Shown one piece after another: positions 16,848 to 26,051 of a stretch of DNA of 64,000 bases. The translations under genes and the position numbers were made by a program. Below the pieces are notes generated by a model. It saw nothing but the letters and a program-made list of their open reading frames with translations. It had not been told where the DNA came from and ran no database searches. The stretch is taken from positions 62,001 through 126,000 of the forward strand of contig NZ_MZMU01000001.1 of the NCBI RefSeq assembly GCF_004123835.1, in the 5' to 3' direction. This stretch comes from Rhizobium leguminosarum (GTDB lineage Bacteria > Pseudomonadota > Alphaproteobacteria > Rhizobiales > Rhizobiaceae). Each line of letters opens with the position of its first letter. The first letter of the stretch is position 1.

Positions 16848-17570
16848 TCAGCAGAAATAATCGGGGTAACGCGCGCGCAACTCGTCGACATCGGGAATGA
16901 CGGCACTCAGATGATGGGTCATCGCGCTGCGTGCAACCACCGCATCATGGGCGGCCAGTGCATCGCGGATGATCATGTGTTCCTGCACCACATTATCCAT
17001 GCGCCCAAGCACCGGTAACGTCAGGCGCCGTGCCCGGTCGATCTGCACTTTGACCGTTTTCAGGATTGCCCAGATGCCGGGATAACCCGATATCCGCGTG
17101 ATCGCCTCATGGAAGGCCTCATCCTCCTCATGGAAGCTCGAGGCATTGCCGGTCGCGGCATGGGCCTGCTGGCGGGCAATGATGGCGTCGAGACGGGCGA
17201 TATCGGCGGCCGTCGCAGTCAGAGCCGCAGCCTCGACGGTCGCGCCTTCGAGCGCCTTGCGCACGACGACCGCCTCAGGGATCGCCGAGACCGGCACCCG
17301 CGACACGACGGTGCCCGACTGCGGGTAGATATCGACCAGTCCGCCTTCGGAAAGCCGGAGCAGCGCCTCGCGCACCGGCGTGCGGCTGACGCCGAAATCA
17401 TCGGCGATCCGCTTTTCCTGCAGCAGCATGCCGGGCGGCATCCGCAGCGACACGATGTCGGCATAAAGGCGATCGTAGATGGCGCCGGCCGTGGTGATAC
17501 GGCGCAGCCTGCCCCCGGCCTCCCGCGATGCCGGGACGACCAAAACTTCGGTTTCTGATGCTTGCCGCAT
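16848..17570 (-). CDS. GntR-family (FCD) regulator, likely of hexuronate genes
   Basis: 240 aa. The N-terminal winged helix (GAIYDRLYADIVSLRMPPG, GVSRTPVREALLRLSEGGLV) is followed by an FCD effector domain whose metal/ligand residues lie around DEAFHEAITRISG and EHMIIRDALAAHD. This is the FadR/UxuR-like type. It is the first gene of a pair with uxuA, so mannonate or a related hexuronate is the likely effector (inference). A palindrome sits 31 bases before its start. Confidence 0.82.
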   Translation of the reverse strand: MRQASETEVLVVPASREAGGRLRRITTAGAIYDRLYADIVSLRMPPGMLLQEKRIADDFGVSRTPVREALLRLSEGGLVDIYPQSGTVVSRVPVSAIPEAVVVRKALEGATVEAAALTATAADIARLDAIIARQQAHAATGNASSFHEEDEAFHEAITRISGYPGIWAILKTVKVQIDRARRLTLPVLGRMDNVVQEHMIIRDALAAHDAVVARSAMTHHLSAVIPDVDELRARYPDYFC

Positions 17571-17600
17571 GGATATACCGGAACGCTGAAACTCCGCAGC

Positions 17601-17610
17601 ATACTAGTAT
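17601..17610. promoter_or_regulatory. Candidate GntR operator ATACTAGTAT
   Basis: A perfect 10-bp palindrome in an AT-rich stretch just upstream of the GntR gene. FCD-type GntR proteins bind short palindromes in this position. Sequence evidence only. Confidence 0.4.
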
Positions 17611-17840
17611 ATCAGTTTTATCGACATGCCAAGACATGCTGCTCAAGGTTCGGCGCTTCGCGACTTGAGCAAGTCGACCCGCGGGCCGCAGGCTCGAGTC
17701 ATGGAACGGCAGTTGCTGTGCGAAAGCGCGGGTGAACGGCATAGACCTCGCGGGAAATGGAAAGCCGATCTCTGCGCCGAGGCACTCTTTGTTTGGAACT
17801 TAGATCGGCCGAGTTGGTTGAGATCCGCAAGGAGATCCTC

Positions 17841-18245
17841 ATGAAAAAGCCAGCACCACGCGAGACAAACGAAAATACGACTAACGGCGGCCGGCCGAAA
17901 ACTCCACCCGCCGCGGACGCAGGCGGACGGAAGATGGTTCGGCGAGCCGCAAACGAAATCGACAGGCTGAGCGGCAGGTCGCCGGCAGCCAGCCGCGATG
18001 AGGAGATCCGAAGAAAGGCATATTCCCTGTGGGAGAAAGAAGGGAGGCCGGAAGGCAAGCACGGGCATCACTGGACCCTGGCCGAACATGAACTCGATGC
18101 GCAGCAGGGCGAAGCCGACAATCCTCCAAACCTTGCAGCATTGCGAGAGGCCTCGCGCGAACATACGGATGCATTTCTCGTCAAGACAGATCTCGAGGAC
18201 GCCGATCAACGCGAAGCCTCCCCCGGCACGCGCGAGCAGGATTGA
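17841..18245 (+). CDS. DUF2934 domain protein
   Basis: 134 aa, hydrophilic. The DUF2934 core is DEEIRRKAYSLWEKEGRPEG followed by HHWTLAEHEL (about residues 54-86). The flanks are low in hydrophobic residues and probably disordered. The family is common in rhizobia, often beside stress genes, function unknown. ATG 17841 has AAGGAG seven bases upstream; the open frame continues 5' but without a better start. Confidence 0.8.
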   Translation: MKKPAPRETNENTTNGGRPKTPPAADAGGRKMVRRAANEIDRLSGRSPAASRDEEIRRKAYSLWEKEGRPEGKHGHHWTLAEHELDAQQGEADNPPNLAALREASREHTDAFLVKTDLEDADQREASPGTREQD

Positions 18246-18301
18246 ACGTCCCGCCTCGCGCCAATCACAAACCTCTTGCCAATTTCAGAAAGGTCCCCGA
18301 C

Positions 18302-18553
18302 ATGACCGACAAACAGAACTTGAACGCCGGATTCACCGGCACACCCGCTGAGCAGCCGGAGGGATTGACCAAGGTCGCGAAGTCGGCAGCCAAAGAGATG
18401 AAACGTGAGGCTTATGCCGTCGCCTTCGGTGCCAGAGAGCACCCGCATACCGCAAGCGCATTGCTGCTCACCACCGGCATTGTCGCATTTGGGCTTGGCT
18501 ATCTCCTTGGTCGATCATCGGCGGAAGGTTCGACAGGCCCGTATTGGCGATAG
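18302..18553 (+). CDS. Small single-helix membrane protein
   Basis: 83 aa. A charged N-terminal half (LTKVAKSAAKEMKREAYAV) precedes one membrane helix with a glycine motif, TASALLLTTGIVAFGLGYLLG, and a short tail. The layout resembles ElaB/YqjD-like ribosome-anchoring or stress proteins but I cannot assign it. It follows the DUF2934 gene by 56 bases, probably in one operon. Confidence 0.65.
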   Translation: MTDKQNLNAGFTGTPAEQPEGLTKVAKSAAKEMKREAYAVAFGAREHPHTASALLLTTGIVAFGLGYLLGRSSAEGSTGPYWR

Positions 18554-18873
18554 CGGCAGCCGCGTCACTTCAACGACGCGCATGCATCGGTCTTCGCCGA
18601 TCCCTATGATGCCGCCTTCTTCTCTCCGTACGCTCGTCGGCTGCTGGCTATCAAACCTTCACATCACGCCCGCACCTCAGACGTGTTTTCTGTTGAAGCC
18701 GGCCTTACCGTCGTACCTATTTGCCCCCATCATCGAACAGAACCAGGTCTGGCCAGACGCCTGTTGCCGGAATACCACGTCGAATAAAGCCATAGATTGC
18801 ACCGTCATCACAGCTTGACAGCTGTGATGACGATCCTTAGCGAGGCAGCATCGACACGGTCAGGACCGGCAAC
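18554..18873. other. Intergenic stretch before the polysaccharide genes
   Basis: About 320 bases without a convincing gene; the one long frame has no family resemblance. Its main content is the perfect inverted repeat at 18803-18832. Confidence 0.6.
18803..18832. repeat. Perfect 13-bp inverted repeat
   Basis: CGTCATCACAGCT and AGCTGTGATGACG separated by TGAC. It lies 41 bases before the O-antigen ligase start and lacks a T-run, so an operator is at least as likely as a terminator. Confidence 0.7.
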
Positions 18874-20148
18874 GTGAATTATTTCAGACAACTCAAGATG
18901 GCAGTGCTTTATCCGGGGGATGAGGCCGGAAGCGCACTCGACCGAAACAACCGCATTGCCGTCTTTCTCTTTGCAATCCTTCCAGGGCTTTCGCCGAACT
19001 TTAACTCCTTCATCCTTCTCGCGTCGATGGTGTGGGGCGTCTACTGTCTGGCGATGGGCCGCCTCGTCTTGAACCTGTCGAAATCCGACCGGCTGGTCGC
19101 CATTGGCATGTCGATCTACCCGCTGGTGATGATCGCCAGCATCTTCATCAATCCGCCCTACTCCGAAGTACCGGACTGGATATTCCGGCTCCTGCCTTTC
19201 TTTTCCATCTGGCTGATATTGCCGCGGATGCGCCAATCTCCCGATGGCCGTCTCGTGCCGCTCTTTATCCTCGGCGCAGGCATCGGCATGATCGTCACCT
19301 TTCTTTTCAGTCTTCTGCAGATCATGTTTCTGATGGACAGGGCAGAGGCTGGAACGTCGAACGCTGCACTCCTCGGCGTGATAGGCATTCTGTTCGGCGG
19401 CATTGCGCTTCTCAACATTCAATCTCCCAGAAGCGTGGAGCAAAGAATTGCGATATTGGGATATGCCGCCGGCCTAGGCTGCGTGCTGCTTTCGGGGACG
19501 CGCTCGGCCTGGCTGGTCATTCCCGTCCATATCGTCATCTTTCTCTGGTATTTTCGCAAACACAGCTTCCATCTGAGTTTGCGCAGCCTGGCTATTACCA
19601 GCTCCTTGCTGTTGGCGGGACTTATCACCCTGGGCAGCGGCCAGATCCTCCATCGCATCCAGGCGCTTCAGGAAAATCTGACATCGCTCGAACGCACCGA
19701 CGGCGAGATCACGTCGCTGAGTGCCCGGTTCGCCTTGTACAAAGGCGCACTATCGGCAATCAGTAAGGACCCGTTGACGGGTTATGGCCCGCAAAACCGG
19801 ATGGCTTCGGTTTTGGCAGAGCTTCCCGATAATATAAGGCCGCAGCTGCCTTACTCGCATGTCCATAACGGCTTTCTGACCGCGGGAATCGACGCCGGCG
19901 TTTTCGGCATTGCAGCGCTTTCGCTGATGCTGCTGACGCCCGTGATCGGCGCGTGGAGAAAAGAAGCGGGACCGGGCCGGGATTTAGCGATTGCGCTCGC
20001 TCTTCTGCTCGTCAGCAGCTACGTCATAACAGGCAGCTTTGGCATCATGTTCAATCAGAAAGCTTTGGATCCGATCTTCGCCTACATGGTTGCCCTTATT
20101 TGTGCGGATCGCGGCAGCACGGGCTTTGCACCCGTCGTTCGGAGCTGA
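18874..20148 (+). CDS. O-antigen ligase / polymerase family membrane protein
   Basis: 424 aa with about eleven hydrophobic helices. The hallmark is a large periplasmic loop (about residues 250-330) holding SARFALYKGALSAISKDPLTGYGPQN and the histidine pair SHVHNGFL, as in the Wzy_C (RfaL/WaaL/Wzy) family. It joins or polymerises lipid-linked polysaccharide at the periplasmic face. The start is a GTG at 18874 (an ATG lies at 18898). The next two polysaccharide genes lie downstream on the opposite strand. Confidence 0.82.
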   Translation: MNYFRQLKMAVLYPGDEAGSALDRNNRIAVFLFAILPGLSPNFNSFILLASMVWGVYCLAMGRLVLNLSKSDRLVAIGMSIYPLVMIASIFINPPYSEVPDWIFRLLPFFSIWLILPRMRQSPDGRLVPLFILGAGIGMIVTFLFSLLQIMFLMDRAEAGTSNAALLGVIGILFGGIALLNIQSPRSVEQRIAILGYAAGLGCVLLSGTRSAWLVIPVHIVIFLWYFRKHSFHLSLRSLAITSSLLLAGLITLGSGQILHRIQALQENLTSLERTDGEITSLSARFALYKGALSAISKDPLTGYGPQNRMASVLAELPDNIRPQLPYSHVHNGFLTAGIDAGVFGIAALSLMLLTPVIGAWRKEAGPGRDLAIALALLLVSSYVITGSFGIMFNQKALDPIFAYMVALICADRGSTGFAPVVRS

Positions 20149-20176
20149 CGTCCGGCACCCCTTGAGCCTGCAGACC

Positions 20177-22192
20177 CTACAGCGTGCTTTGAATTGTCTG
20201 AGGCAGCCGTATTGGCTCGGCGCCGGTGAAAGCCAGATCCGAGACCTCACCCGTTGACGAATAGCCGGAAACAAGCTCCGCCAATGTCGCACGTGCAGCG
20301 ATCATATCGTTCCGGTCCAACACCGCGTTGAGCGCGTTGAGCCTTCGCGACAGCTCCGGCCAGGACAAGAAATCCTCGCGCGCCTTCATAATCCGAGGAT
20401 GTTCGGTTGTTTCAGGATTATCCCCGATCAACAGCTCTTCAAAGAGCTTCTCGCCGGGCCGAAGACCGGTAACGGACAGCTCGATATCGCCTTCGGGATT
20501 GTCTTCGTCGCGGACGGCCAGCCCGGAAAGCTCCACCATCTTGCGGGCGAGATCTGCGATGCGAACCGGCTCTCCCATGTCTAGCAGGAAGACATCTCCG
20601 CCCTCCGCCATCGCGCCGGCCTGTATGACGAGTTGAGAAGCCTCGGAAATGGTCATGAAATAGCGGGTTATATCAGGATGTGTCAGCGTCACCGGGCCGC
20701 CGTCCTTGATCTGCTGCCGGAAAAGCGGCACGACGGATCCGGAGGAGCCGAGGACGTTTCCGAAACGGACCATGGAGAAATTCGTTCGCATTCTGTCGGT
20801 CGCCGATTCCGCCGCAAGCGCCTGCAGAACCATCTCCGCCAGCCTCTTGCTGGCGCCCATCACATTTGTCGGACGCACGGCTTTGTCTGTGCTGATCAGC
20901 ACGAAATTCGAGACGCCGCATTTATTCGCCGCACGTGCCGCGACCAGCGTACCCATGACATTGTTCTTGATGCCTTCCACGGCATTGTGTTCGACAAGGG
21001 GAACATGCTTGTAAGCGGCTGCATGATAGAGCGTCTGAGGTCGCCAGCTCTGCATAACATGTTCCATGCGATCCTGATCGCGGACAGAACACAGAATCGG
21101 AACGATCTGCATATTTTCATGCTTGTACAGTTCGGCCAGCTTCTGCAATTCGGCATGGATATTATAAAGCGCAAACTCGTTCTGATCGATGAGGATGAGG
21201 CTGGAAGGCCCGGTGCGCAAAATCTGACGACATAGCTCGCCGCCGATCGAGCCGCCAGCACCGGTGACCATCACCACCTTGTTGCGCATCGACTTGTCGA
21301 GTAGCTCCTGGCGCGGCGCGACCGCTTCTCTTCCCAGCAGATCTTCGATCTCCAGCTCTCGGATGTCGGAGACGGCGATGCGTCCCTGAGCCAGGGCAGT
21401 GAGATCCGGCAACGTGCGAACATTGACCCTGGCTTTACGGATGTGCTCCAGGATTTCGTTGCGACGCTGCCGCGATGCGGAGGGAAGAGCAAGAAGCACG
21501 TTGTGCACGCCGAGAGATTCGGCAAGCACCGGAAGATCCGAGGGGTCGTAGATCGGCAAACCACCCATGACGCCGCCCTTGAGACGCGGATCATCATCCA
21601 GATAGCCGACGACATTGAGTTCGGCACTGTTGATCAAGGCACCGGCCAGTTGCCGCCCGGCCGTCCCTGCCCCATAGATCAGCACCTTGGCGAGCATATT
21701 CTTGTGAAGGATGCGCTGGTAGGCATCCCCGAGCCAGTAGCGGATACTCAACCTCGACAGCCCGATCGCAATCAACAGAAGGAAGGGCTGGAGGATGCCG
21801 ACGGTTCTCGGAACACCGGGGACGCTGAGTGCTGTAAATATCGTCATGAAGGCGACGCCGTAGATCGCAATCGCCTTCAGAACAGTAATGAAAGCAGCCA
21901 TATTGGCATAACGGAAGATCGCCCGATACATGCCCATGACGATGAAGATGGGAAGTGCCATACACAGCGAAACGAAGACCGGCAACCACTGGACGCCGGT
22001 CAGCACCGTCCATTCGTTCAGGCGGAAGCAATAGGCCAGCCAGATCGTCAGAACACAAAAGCTGGAATCCAGCAGCAAGGCCAGAGCGCGTTTGGCAACC
22101 CGCGGCATCGCCAGCAGAGGGGCGACGAGCGCTTGCATCGGCATTAAGAACCATCCTGAGCGCGGCGTCTCAGTGGGGGTATTTTCGGGCAT
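20177..22192 (-). CDS. Membrane-bound nucleotide-sugar 4,6-dehydratase (CapD/WbpM-type)
   Basis: 671 aa. The N-terminal third has four to five membrane helices, then a CoA-binding-like Rossmann domain (VLIYGAGTAGRQLAGALI, about 170-190), then the SDR dehydratase domain with NAD motif VTGAGGSIGGE (about 308-318) and active-site region STDKAVRPTNVMGASKR. Met replaces the usual Tyr, as in WbpM-type enzymes, so this is not damage. It converts UDP-GlcNAc to a 4-keto-6-deoxy sugar for surface polysaccharide. Full length. Confidence 0.9.
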   Translation of the reverse strand: MPENTPTETPRSGWFLMPMQALVAPLLAMPRVAKRALALLLDSSFCVLTIWLAYCFRLNEWTVLTGVQWLPVFVSLCMALPIFIVMGMYRAIFRYANMAAFITVLKAIAIYGVAFMTIFTALSVPGVPRTVGILQPFLLLIAIGLSRLSIRYWLGDAYQRILHKNMLAKVLIYGAGTAGRQLAGALINSAELNVVGYLDDDPRLKGGVMGGLPIYDPSDLPVLAESLGVHNVLLALPSASRQRRNEILEHIRKARVNVRTLPDLTALAQGRIAVSDIRELEIEDLLGREAVAPRQELLDKSMRNKVVMVTGAGGSIGGELCRQILRTGPSSLILIDQNEFALYNIHAELQKLAELYKHENMQIVPILCSVRDQDRMEHVMQSWRPQTLYHAAAYKHVPLVEHNAVEGIKNNVMGTLVAARAANKCGVSNFVLISTDKAVRPTNVMGASKRLAEMVLQALAAESATDRMRTNFSMVRFGNVLGSSGSVVPLFRQQIKDGGPVTLTHPDITRYFMTISEASQLVIQAGAMAEGGDVFLLDMGEPVRIADLARKMVELSGLAVRDEDNPEGDIELSVTGLRPGEKLFEELLIGDNPETTEHPRIMKAREDFLSWPELSRRLNALNAVLDRNDMIAARATLAELVSGYSSTGEVSDLAFTGAEPIRLPQTIQSTL

Positions 22193-22315
22193 TGCTTACC
22201 AGCGTCTCGCGGATCAATCAGACAACCACCTTCTTGTCATTTTCTGCAACGAGCGCAACTGAAATAATCGGAAAGTAAGGTCTCCCGCACCGCTTATCTA
22301 TCAGAAGTAGGTAGC

Positions 22316-22993
22316 TTAATGCCTTATTCCCTTGCGGCGGATTACCTTCTCGGCCGTCATAAACAGGATGCTTATGTCGAAGCCGAACGAGCGGCGTTCG
22401 AGATATTCGACATCGAATTTTACCTTCTCCGGAATCGGCAATTCGTCCCGGCCATTGATCTGCGCCCATCCCGTCAGTCCGGGCAGGAGCTTGTCGACAC
22501 CATGGGCCGTCCGCAACTCTATCAGATCATATTGATTGTAGAGTGCCGGCCGCGGGCCGACGAAACTCATCTTCCCCTCGAGAATGCACCAGAGCTGCGG
22601 CAGTTCGTCGAGGCTGGATTTGCGCAGAAACGAACCGATCGGTGTCAGAAAGCGATCCGGATTTTCGAGCAGATGCGTGGCAACCGTCGGTGTGTCGACG
22701 CGCATGCTGCGAAATTTCGGCATCAGGAAGATCTGATTGAAACGGCCGACACGTTTTGACCAATAGAGGATCGGTCCCGGCGAGGTAAGGCGAACACAAA
22801 GAGCGACGACAAGGATTGGAACGAGCAGGATCGCCGCCGCAATCAAAGCCAAGAAAAAATCCACCGCCCGTTTCAAACCCATGCTCCGCAGTTCTTCCGC
22901 CTCACCGACCGACCATCCGCCATTCGCGCTATCGCGTTGCCGTATCGTCAAAAAGCGTTTCGCGTCAACTGCTGGGATGTGGTGTTTTTTCAT
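22316..22993 (-). CDS. Undecaprenyl-phosphate sugar phosphotransferase (bacterial sugar transferase)
   Basis: 225 aa from ATG 22993 (MKKHHIPAV); the start is uncertain, with ATG 22882 (MGLKRAVDFF) as the shortest option. After one membrane helix (LALIAAAILLVPILVVAL) comes the WcaJ/ExoY-type catalytic domain: SPGPILYWSKRVGR, MPKFRSMRVD, RKSSLDELPQLWCILEGKMSFVGPRP, and PGLTGWAQINGRDEL. It starts repeat-unit synthesis by moving a sugar phosphate to the lipid carrier. Paired with the dehydratase, which supplies a deoxy-sugar. Confidence 0.9.
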   Translation of the reverse strand: MKKHHIPAVDAKRFLTIRQRDSANGGWSVGEAEELRSMGLKRAVDFFLALIAAAILLVPILVVALCVRLTSPGPILYWSKRVGRFNQIFLMPKFRSMRVDTPTVATHLLENPDRFLTPIGSFLRKSSLDELPQLWCILEGKMSFVGPRPALYNQYDLIELRTAHGVDKLLPGLTGWAQINGRDELPIPEKVKFDVEYLERRSFGFDISILFMTAEKVIRRKGIRH

Positions 22994-23174
22994 GGATCGG
23001 CTTGGTCGATCATCCCCTGCGGCGGCTCTTCCGTCTCTCAAAATTTTCTCGGCCCTAACCCTCTGATCCGAAAGCCGGAAGCTGCCAACCAGAAACTATT
23101 TCAGCCTTTATTTCCGTTACACTCTGTTAACCATAATCGTTCGTGTCAGCAGACCGTGAAGCGGGCAGCCGGCG

Positions 23175-24590
23175 TCACAACGCCGATGGCTTAGTGTCGC
23201 TGCTGCCTTCACAAAGCCTGCTTGCGTTTAGAAGCCCCCACCCGAACACCGGGTCTTTCCCTGGCTTCCCAATGTCATCGGTAAATTGCCTTATCTTTGC
23301 CTCCAGACTTTCATGCGACATATCAGGATCGCCAGCGATCAGCACCGAGACCGCCGCCGTGACGAAGGGCGCAGCGAAGGATGTGCCGGTTTTTTGTCGG
23401 GCGCCGGAGATGGACGCCGCAGTCCAGACCCCCACGCCAGGAGCGGCAATGTCAATATAATCGCCACGCACGGCACGGCGATAAGGGTTGCGCCCCTTGT
23501 CAACTGCCGTCACGGCAATCACGTCGTCATAGGCCGCAGGGTAAACAGGCTTTGCGTTCGGGCCATCATTGCCGGCGGCGGCCACCAGGATCATCCCGCT
23601 TTCAGTCGCCGCTTTCACGGATTTTTCGAGCACCGCGTTCGCCGGGCCGGTCAAGCTCAGGTTGACGACCTTGACGTCACGCTGAACGAGCATATCCAGC
23701 GCCCGCACGAGGTCGTAAATGTTGGCGATATCCGCAGATTTTCCGGAGCGCTGAAAGGCATCGACGGCGATGAGTTCCGCCCCAGGCAGGAGGCCGGGGA
23801 CGCGGCTGTCCGATGCACCGATCAAGAGGGCAGCAACGGCAGTACCATGCTGCGCGCCCGATTTTGTCGCCTCCCCTTCACTGAGGCGAATGACCTCCAA
23901 CCGCGTATTCGTCAGGGTCACATGATCGATATTGATCGCCGTGTCGATGAGACCGATGCGGGGCGGCTTGGCGCATCGGGTGATCTCACTGGTCGGCCAC
24001 CCGACGATCTCGCGGACGAGTGCGCACCCCTCCCCCGAGCAGCCTGCCTTGTTCTCCGATTGCGGCTGGTAGAAATGGTTGAGATCGACCACGGCCGTCG
24101 CACTGCGGGCCACGACGGCAGCGCGCGCCGAATCGAGCGTCATGCCCGCCGGCACGATGAGCCTCACCATTTCGCTGCCGATGAGCGAAACCTGGATGCG
24201 ATCATCAACGGCAAAGCCCTCCTGGGTCAATCCGGCAATCGCGTCTTCTTCAAGACCAATCGCGATGAGCTCGTTATGCGCCTGTTCCGGCGTTGGGGCT
24301 GGGCGGCGCATGGGTGTACGACGCTCGCGGGATGGCCAGCGAAAGAGCGAGCGCAGATCATGGAAGCCGCCTCCGCCCCGATGGTATGCGGGACTGTCAC
24401 GGTCTCCACCGCGGCCGTTATCGTCGCCACCACCGCCGCCGTCATCGTCATCTCCATCATCGTCATCGGCAAGCGCAGCGGGCATGGTGAACCCAGCGTC
24501 ACCCAACGGCAGGGGCAGAACAGTAAGTACCCCGCCGATAGTTGCAGCAGCGAGGAGTCGCAATGACTTAATCTTGACTGTAAGCAGCAT
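23175..24590 (-). CDS. Secreted S8 (subtilisin-like) serine protease
   Basis: 471 aa with an N-terminal signal region (ATG 24590, AAATIGGVLTVLPLPL) followed by an Asp/Gly-rich low-complexity stretch (ADDDDGDDDDGGGGGDD, about residues 42-58). The catalytic triad is complete: Asp in IGLIDTAINI, His in QHGTAVAALLIG, Ser in GTSFAAPFVTAA, with the oxyanion Asn in VAAAGNDGP. GGAG lies 7 bases before the start. The gene is divergent from an ECF sigma / anti-sigma pair, which may control it or be controlled by its proteolysis. Confidence 0.88.
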   Translation of the reverse strand: MLLTVKIKSLRLLAAATIGGVLTVLPLPLGDAGFTMPAALADDDDGDDDDGGGGGDDNGRGGDRDSPAYHRGGGGFHDLRSLFRWPSRERRTPMRRPAPTPEQAHNELIAIGLEEDAIAGLTQEGFAVDDRIQVSLIGSEMVRLIVPAGMTLDSARAAVVARSATAVVDLNHFYQPQSENKAGCSGEGCALVREIVGWPTSEITRCAKPPRIGLIDTAINIDHVTLTNTRLEVIRLSEGEATKSGAQHGTAVAALLIGASDSRVPGLLPGAELIAVDAFQRSGKSADIANIYDLVRALDMLVQRDVKVVNLSLTGPANAVLEKSVKAATESGMILVAAAGNDGPNAKPVYPAAYDDVIAVTAVDKGRNPYRRAVRGDYIDIAAPGVGVWTAASISGARQKTGTSFAAPFVTAAVSVLIAGDPDMSHESLEAKIRQFTDDIGKPGKDPVFGWGLLNASRLCEGSSDTKPSAL

Positions 24591-24709
24591 GGTCGGTCTC
24601 CTGCGGCAGTTTCCGATTGGATTCTCAGATCGAGAAGCCACTTTCGATCAAACTATCCCGAGAATACGTTTGACTCGACAGCTTATTCCCTCGCGTGCGA
24701 AAAAGCGGA

Positions 24710-25252
24710 ATGACCAACGACACGCAGACAGTACCCGAACGGCTGGTTGCCTTCCTGCCGAACCTCAGGCGTTTTGCGATCTCGCTGTGCCGTTCCTGGG
24801 AATTGGCAGACGACCTTGTGCAGATGGCCTGTGAGCGCGCTATCCTCGCAGCCGACAGCTTTGTACCCGGCAGCCGGTTCGATGCCTGGATGTTCCGCAT
24901 TCTGCGCAATTTGTGGATCGACCACCTGCGCCGCCAGAAAACGGCTGGCCCCCAAGGCGATCTGGAGGATGCGCGCGATGTGTCGATTCCGTCCGGCGAG
25001 GCTGCATCGCTTGCGCGCATGGATCTGCTCGAAGTGACCGCCGCCCTCCAAAAGCTGCCGGCCGAACAGCGTGAAGTGCTGGTGCTTGTCTGCGTTGAGG
25101 AGTTCAGTTACCGCGATGCCGCCGAGGTTCTCGCTATCCCGATCGGCACGGTGATGAGCAGGCTTGCCCGCGCACGGAAAAATCTGATGGAGCTGACGGG
25201 AATAAGTTTTGGCGAGAGACGTTCGCCCGATACGAAAGGCGGCGTTTTATGA
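24710..25252 (+). CDS. ECF-type RNA polymerase sigma factor
   Basis: 180 aa. Region 2 spans SLCRSWELADDLVQMACERA through FRILRNLWIDHLRRQ; region 4 is LPAEQREVLVLVCVEEFSYRDAA with GTVMSRLARARKNL. There is no region 1.1 or 3, as usual for ECF factors. It overlaps the next gene by ATGA, and that gene encodes a membrane protein with anti-sigma features. ATG 24710 is chosen over a GTG at 24695. Probable target: itself and the divergent protease. Confidence 0.87.
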   Translation: MTNDTQTVPERLVAFLPNLRRFAISLCRSWELADDLVQMACERAILAADSFVPGSRFDAWMFRILRNLWIDHLRRQKTAGPQGDLEDARDVSIPSGEAASLARMDLLEVTAALQKLPAEQREVLVLVCVEEFSYRDAAEVLAIPIGTVMSRLARARKNLMELTGISFGERRSPDTKGGVL

Positions 25253-25980
25253 GCAAGAAAGATTTTGACGATGAAACATTGATGGCATTTGCCGATGGCG
25301 AACTGGACGAGACGCAAAGCCACGCCCTGGAAGAGGCACTTGCTAGCAACGAGGCGCTCTGCGAACGCCTCGCTGTCTTCCTCGACAGCCGCCAGTTGGT
25401 GGGTGACGCGCTGAAACCGCTGATCGACGAGCCGGTGCCTGAGGCGTTGCTTGCTTCGGTCCGCAGGATGGCGGATGAGGCACGGAGCCAGCCGCCGCAG
25501 GATAACGTCGTTTCCTTCCGTCCAAAACAACAGCAGCAGACGATGCGGCGCCGGCTCGTGCCGGTGGCGGCAAGTCTTGTGGCGATCGTGACCGGCGTTG
25601 TCGGTTTTGCGCTGGGCCGCATAAACCCGTCTGCATCGAATTCCGGCGCAGAGATCGCCGCTGTCCTCGACCGCGAGGTGTCTGGTCGGGACGTGACGCT
25701 GTCTTCCCCGGAAACGGTGCTGCATGTCGTCGCCTCATTCCGCGACGAACGCGGCGAACTCTGCCGCGAATATGAGCTGAAGCAGCCGAAAAGCAGCACG
25801 CTCACCGTCGCTTGCCGGCAGAACGGCGCCTGGGCGACGCGGCTCGCACTAACATCTGCGAAAGCCGACGGATACGTACCTGCCTCGTCACAGGAGACGA
25901 TCGACGCCTATCTGGCCTCGATCCAGGCTGGGGCGCCACTTTCGCCTGAGGAGGAACGAAAGGTTCTGGCCCCCGAATGA
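25249..25980 (+). CDS. Membrane anti-sigma factor
   Basis: 243 aa. The N-terminal cytoplasmic part (ETLMAFADGELDETQSHALEEAL) matches the short anti-sigma domain of alphaproteobacterial ECF partners, without the HxxxCxxC zinc motif. One membrane helix follows (about residues 103-123, VPVAASLVAIVTGVVGFALG). The periplasmic domain is about 115 aa with two cysteines (ELCREYELK, LTVACRQNG). Translation is coupled to the sigma gene by ATGA. Held at the membrane, it would release the sigma factor on an envelope signal. Confidence 0.82.
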   Translation: MSKKDFDDETLMAFADGELDETQSHALEEALASNEALCERLAVFLDSRQLVGDALKPLIDEPVPEALLASVRRMADEARSQPPQDNVVSFRPKQQQQTMRRRLVPVAASLVAIVTGVVGFALGRINPSASNSGAEIAAVLDREVSGRDVTLSSPETVLHVVASFRDERGELCREYELKQPKSSTLTVACRQNGAWATRLALTSAKADGYVPASSQETIDAYLASIQAGAPLSPEEERKVLAPE

Positions 25981-26051
25981 ATATTTGCCATCATCAGGAA
26001 TAAGTCTTTCCGGGCGCCGTTCTTCCCGCATCGATTGATGGGAGAACAGCG

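Noticed and set aside
15336..17018. 560-codon plus-strand frame across uxuA
   Set aside because: It is antisense to uxuA and the GntR gene, which both have convincing domains and start sites.
20900..21000. Missing active-site tyrosine in the CapD/WbpM-type dehydratase suspected as inactivation
   Set aside because: The Ser-Met-Lys arrangement is normal for the large membrane-bound members of this family.
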